NCBI GenBank assembly: GCA_944392525.1
Contig: CALXXB010000063.1
Location: 1-6,513 of the forward strand
Direction: 5' to 3'
DNA: 6,513 bases
DNA from: an uncultured Clostridia bacterium
Lineage (GTDB): Bacteria; Bacillota_A; Clostridia; TANB77; CAG-508
The translations under genes and the position numbers were made by a program. Positions 6,443 through 6,513 of this stretch are shown in pieces; positions within the stretch are counted from its first letter, which is position 1; every line of letters begins with the position of its first letter. The notes beneath the pieces were generated by a model. That model made no database searches. It saw only the letters and a program-made list of their open reading frames with translations, and had not been told where the DNA came from.

Positions 6443-6513
6443 AACCACGTGTAAAACGCGTGGTTTGAACAAGCCCTAGAAGGGCATATAACATTGCCAG
6501 CGCCTAAATGACG
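6443..6513 (-). mobile_element. Putative right end of an IS200/IS605-type element (cut by window edge)
   Basis: Two compact hairpins sit close together. AACCACGTG/CGCGTGGTT (6443-6451 with 6457-6465, loop TAAAA, one G-T pair) and GCCCT/AGGGC (6473-6477 with 6481-6485, loop AGA). On the minus strand the order is the small GGGC hairpin, a ~7-base gap, then the GTGGTT hairpin followed by ATGATTGCA. This matches the pattern I recall downstream of tnpA in IS200/IS605 elements of clostridia, which use subterminal hairpins rather than inverted terminal repeats. tnpA would lie to the right, outside the window, on the minus strand; no part of its coding sequence is identifiable here. The exact element boundary is unknown, probably within about 15 bases left of 6443. 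Confidence 0.5.

Noticed and set aside
6124..6454. Overlapping frames on both strands within the 181-residue protein gene (6161-6454 plus, 6124-6327 minus)
   Set aside because: They lack suitable ribosome sites and recognisable motifs, and one crosses the promoter and the insertion-sequence hairpin. The 5807-6352 frame alone has a promoter, ribosome site, family motifs and terminator.
6443..6465. Hairpin AACCACGTG/CGCGTGGTT as an intrinsic terminator
   Set aside because: No T run follows it on either strand: the plus strand continues TTGAACAAG and the minus strand ATGATTGCAAAA. An insertion-sequence end fits better.
1..6513. CRISPR array, tRNA or rRNA genes, riboswitch, toxin-antitoxin or defence system
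   Set aside because: No regularly spaced repeats, cloverleaf or rRNA-like segments, conserved leader folds or paired small genes were seen. The gaps are short and are accounted for by promoters, a terminator and the insertion-sequence end.

Overview
The window looks like a chromosomal segment of a low-GC Bacillota, most likely an uncultured or gut-type clostridial lineage. Support comes from the very AT-rich coding sequence, strong AGGAGG ribosome binding sites, TTG starts, and SepF together with an endonuclease-type MutL. The species cannot be named from the sequence. Every convincing gene is on the minus strand, so the region reads right to left.

Right part (about 5760-6513): a higher-GC island unlike the rest. 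The last ~70 bases carry two compact hairpins that resemble the right end of an IS200/IS605-type insertion sequence lying mostly outside the window. Directly next to it are a good promoter (TTGCAA, 17 bases, TATAAT), a 181-residue protein of unknown function with YWLSSR and RPIVVL motifs, and an intrinsic terminator. This looks like a self-contained acquired gene.

Central and left part (1-5720): a housekeeping run with tight spacing. The order is mutL (mismatch repair endonuclease, with an unusually long charged linker), a small four-helix membrane protein of unknown function, miaA (tRNA dimethylallyltransferase), a membrane-anchored HlyD-like protein, and then sepF (cell division), which runs off the left edge. 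The first four genes form a likely operon from a promoter upstream of mutL: the next gene's ribosome site overlaps or abuts the previous stop at two of the three junctions. sepF has its own consensus-like promoter in the 130-base gap before it, and no clear terminator separates it from the operon.

Functionally the operon joins DNA mismatch repair and tRNA modification, a common Bacillota pairing, to an envelope or division pair (HlyD-like plus SepF). I found no RNA genes, CRISPR array or defence system. The points most worth following are the island beside the insertion-sequence end, the enlarged MutL linker with a possible second clamp-binding motif, and the unexplained membrane protein inside the operon.
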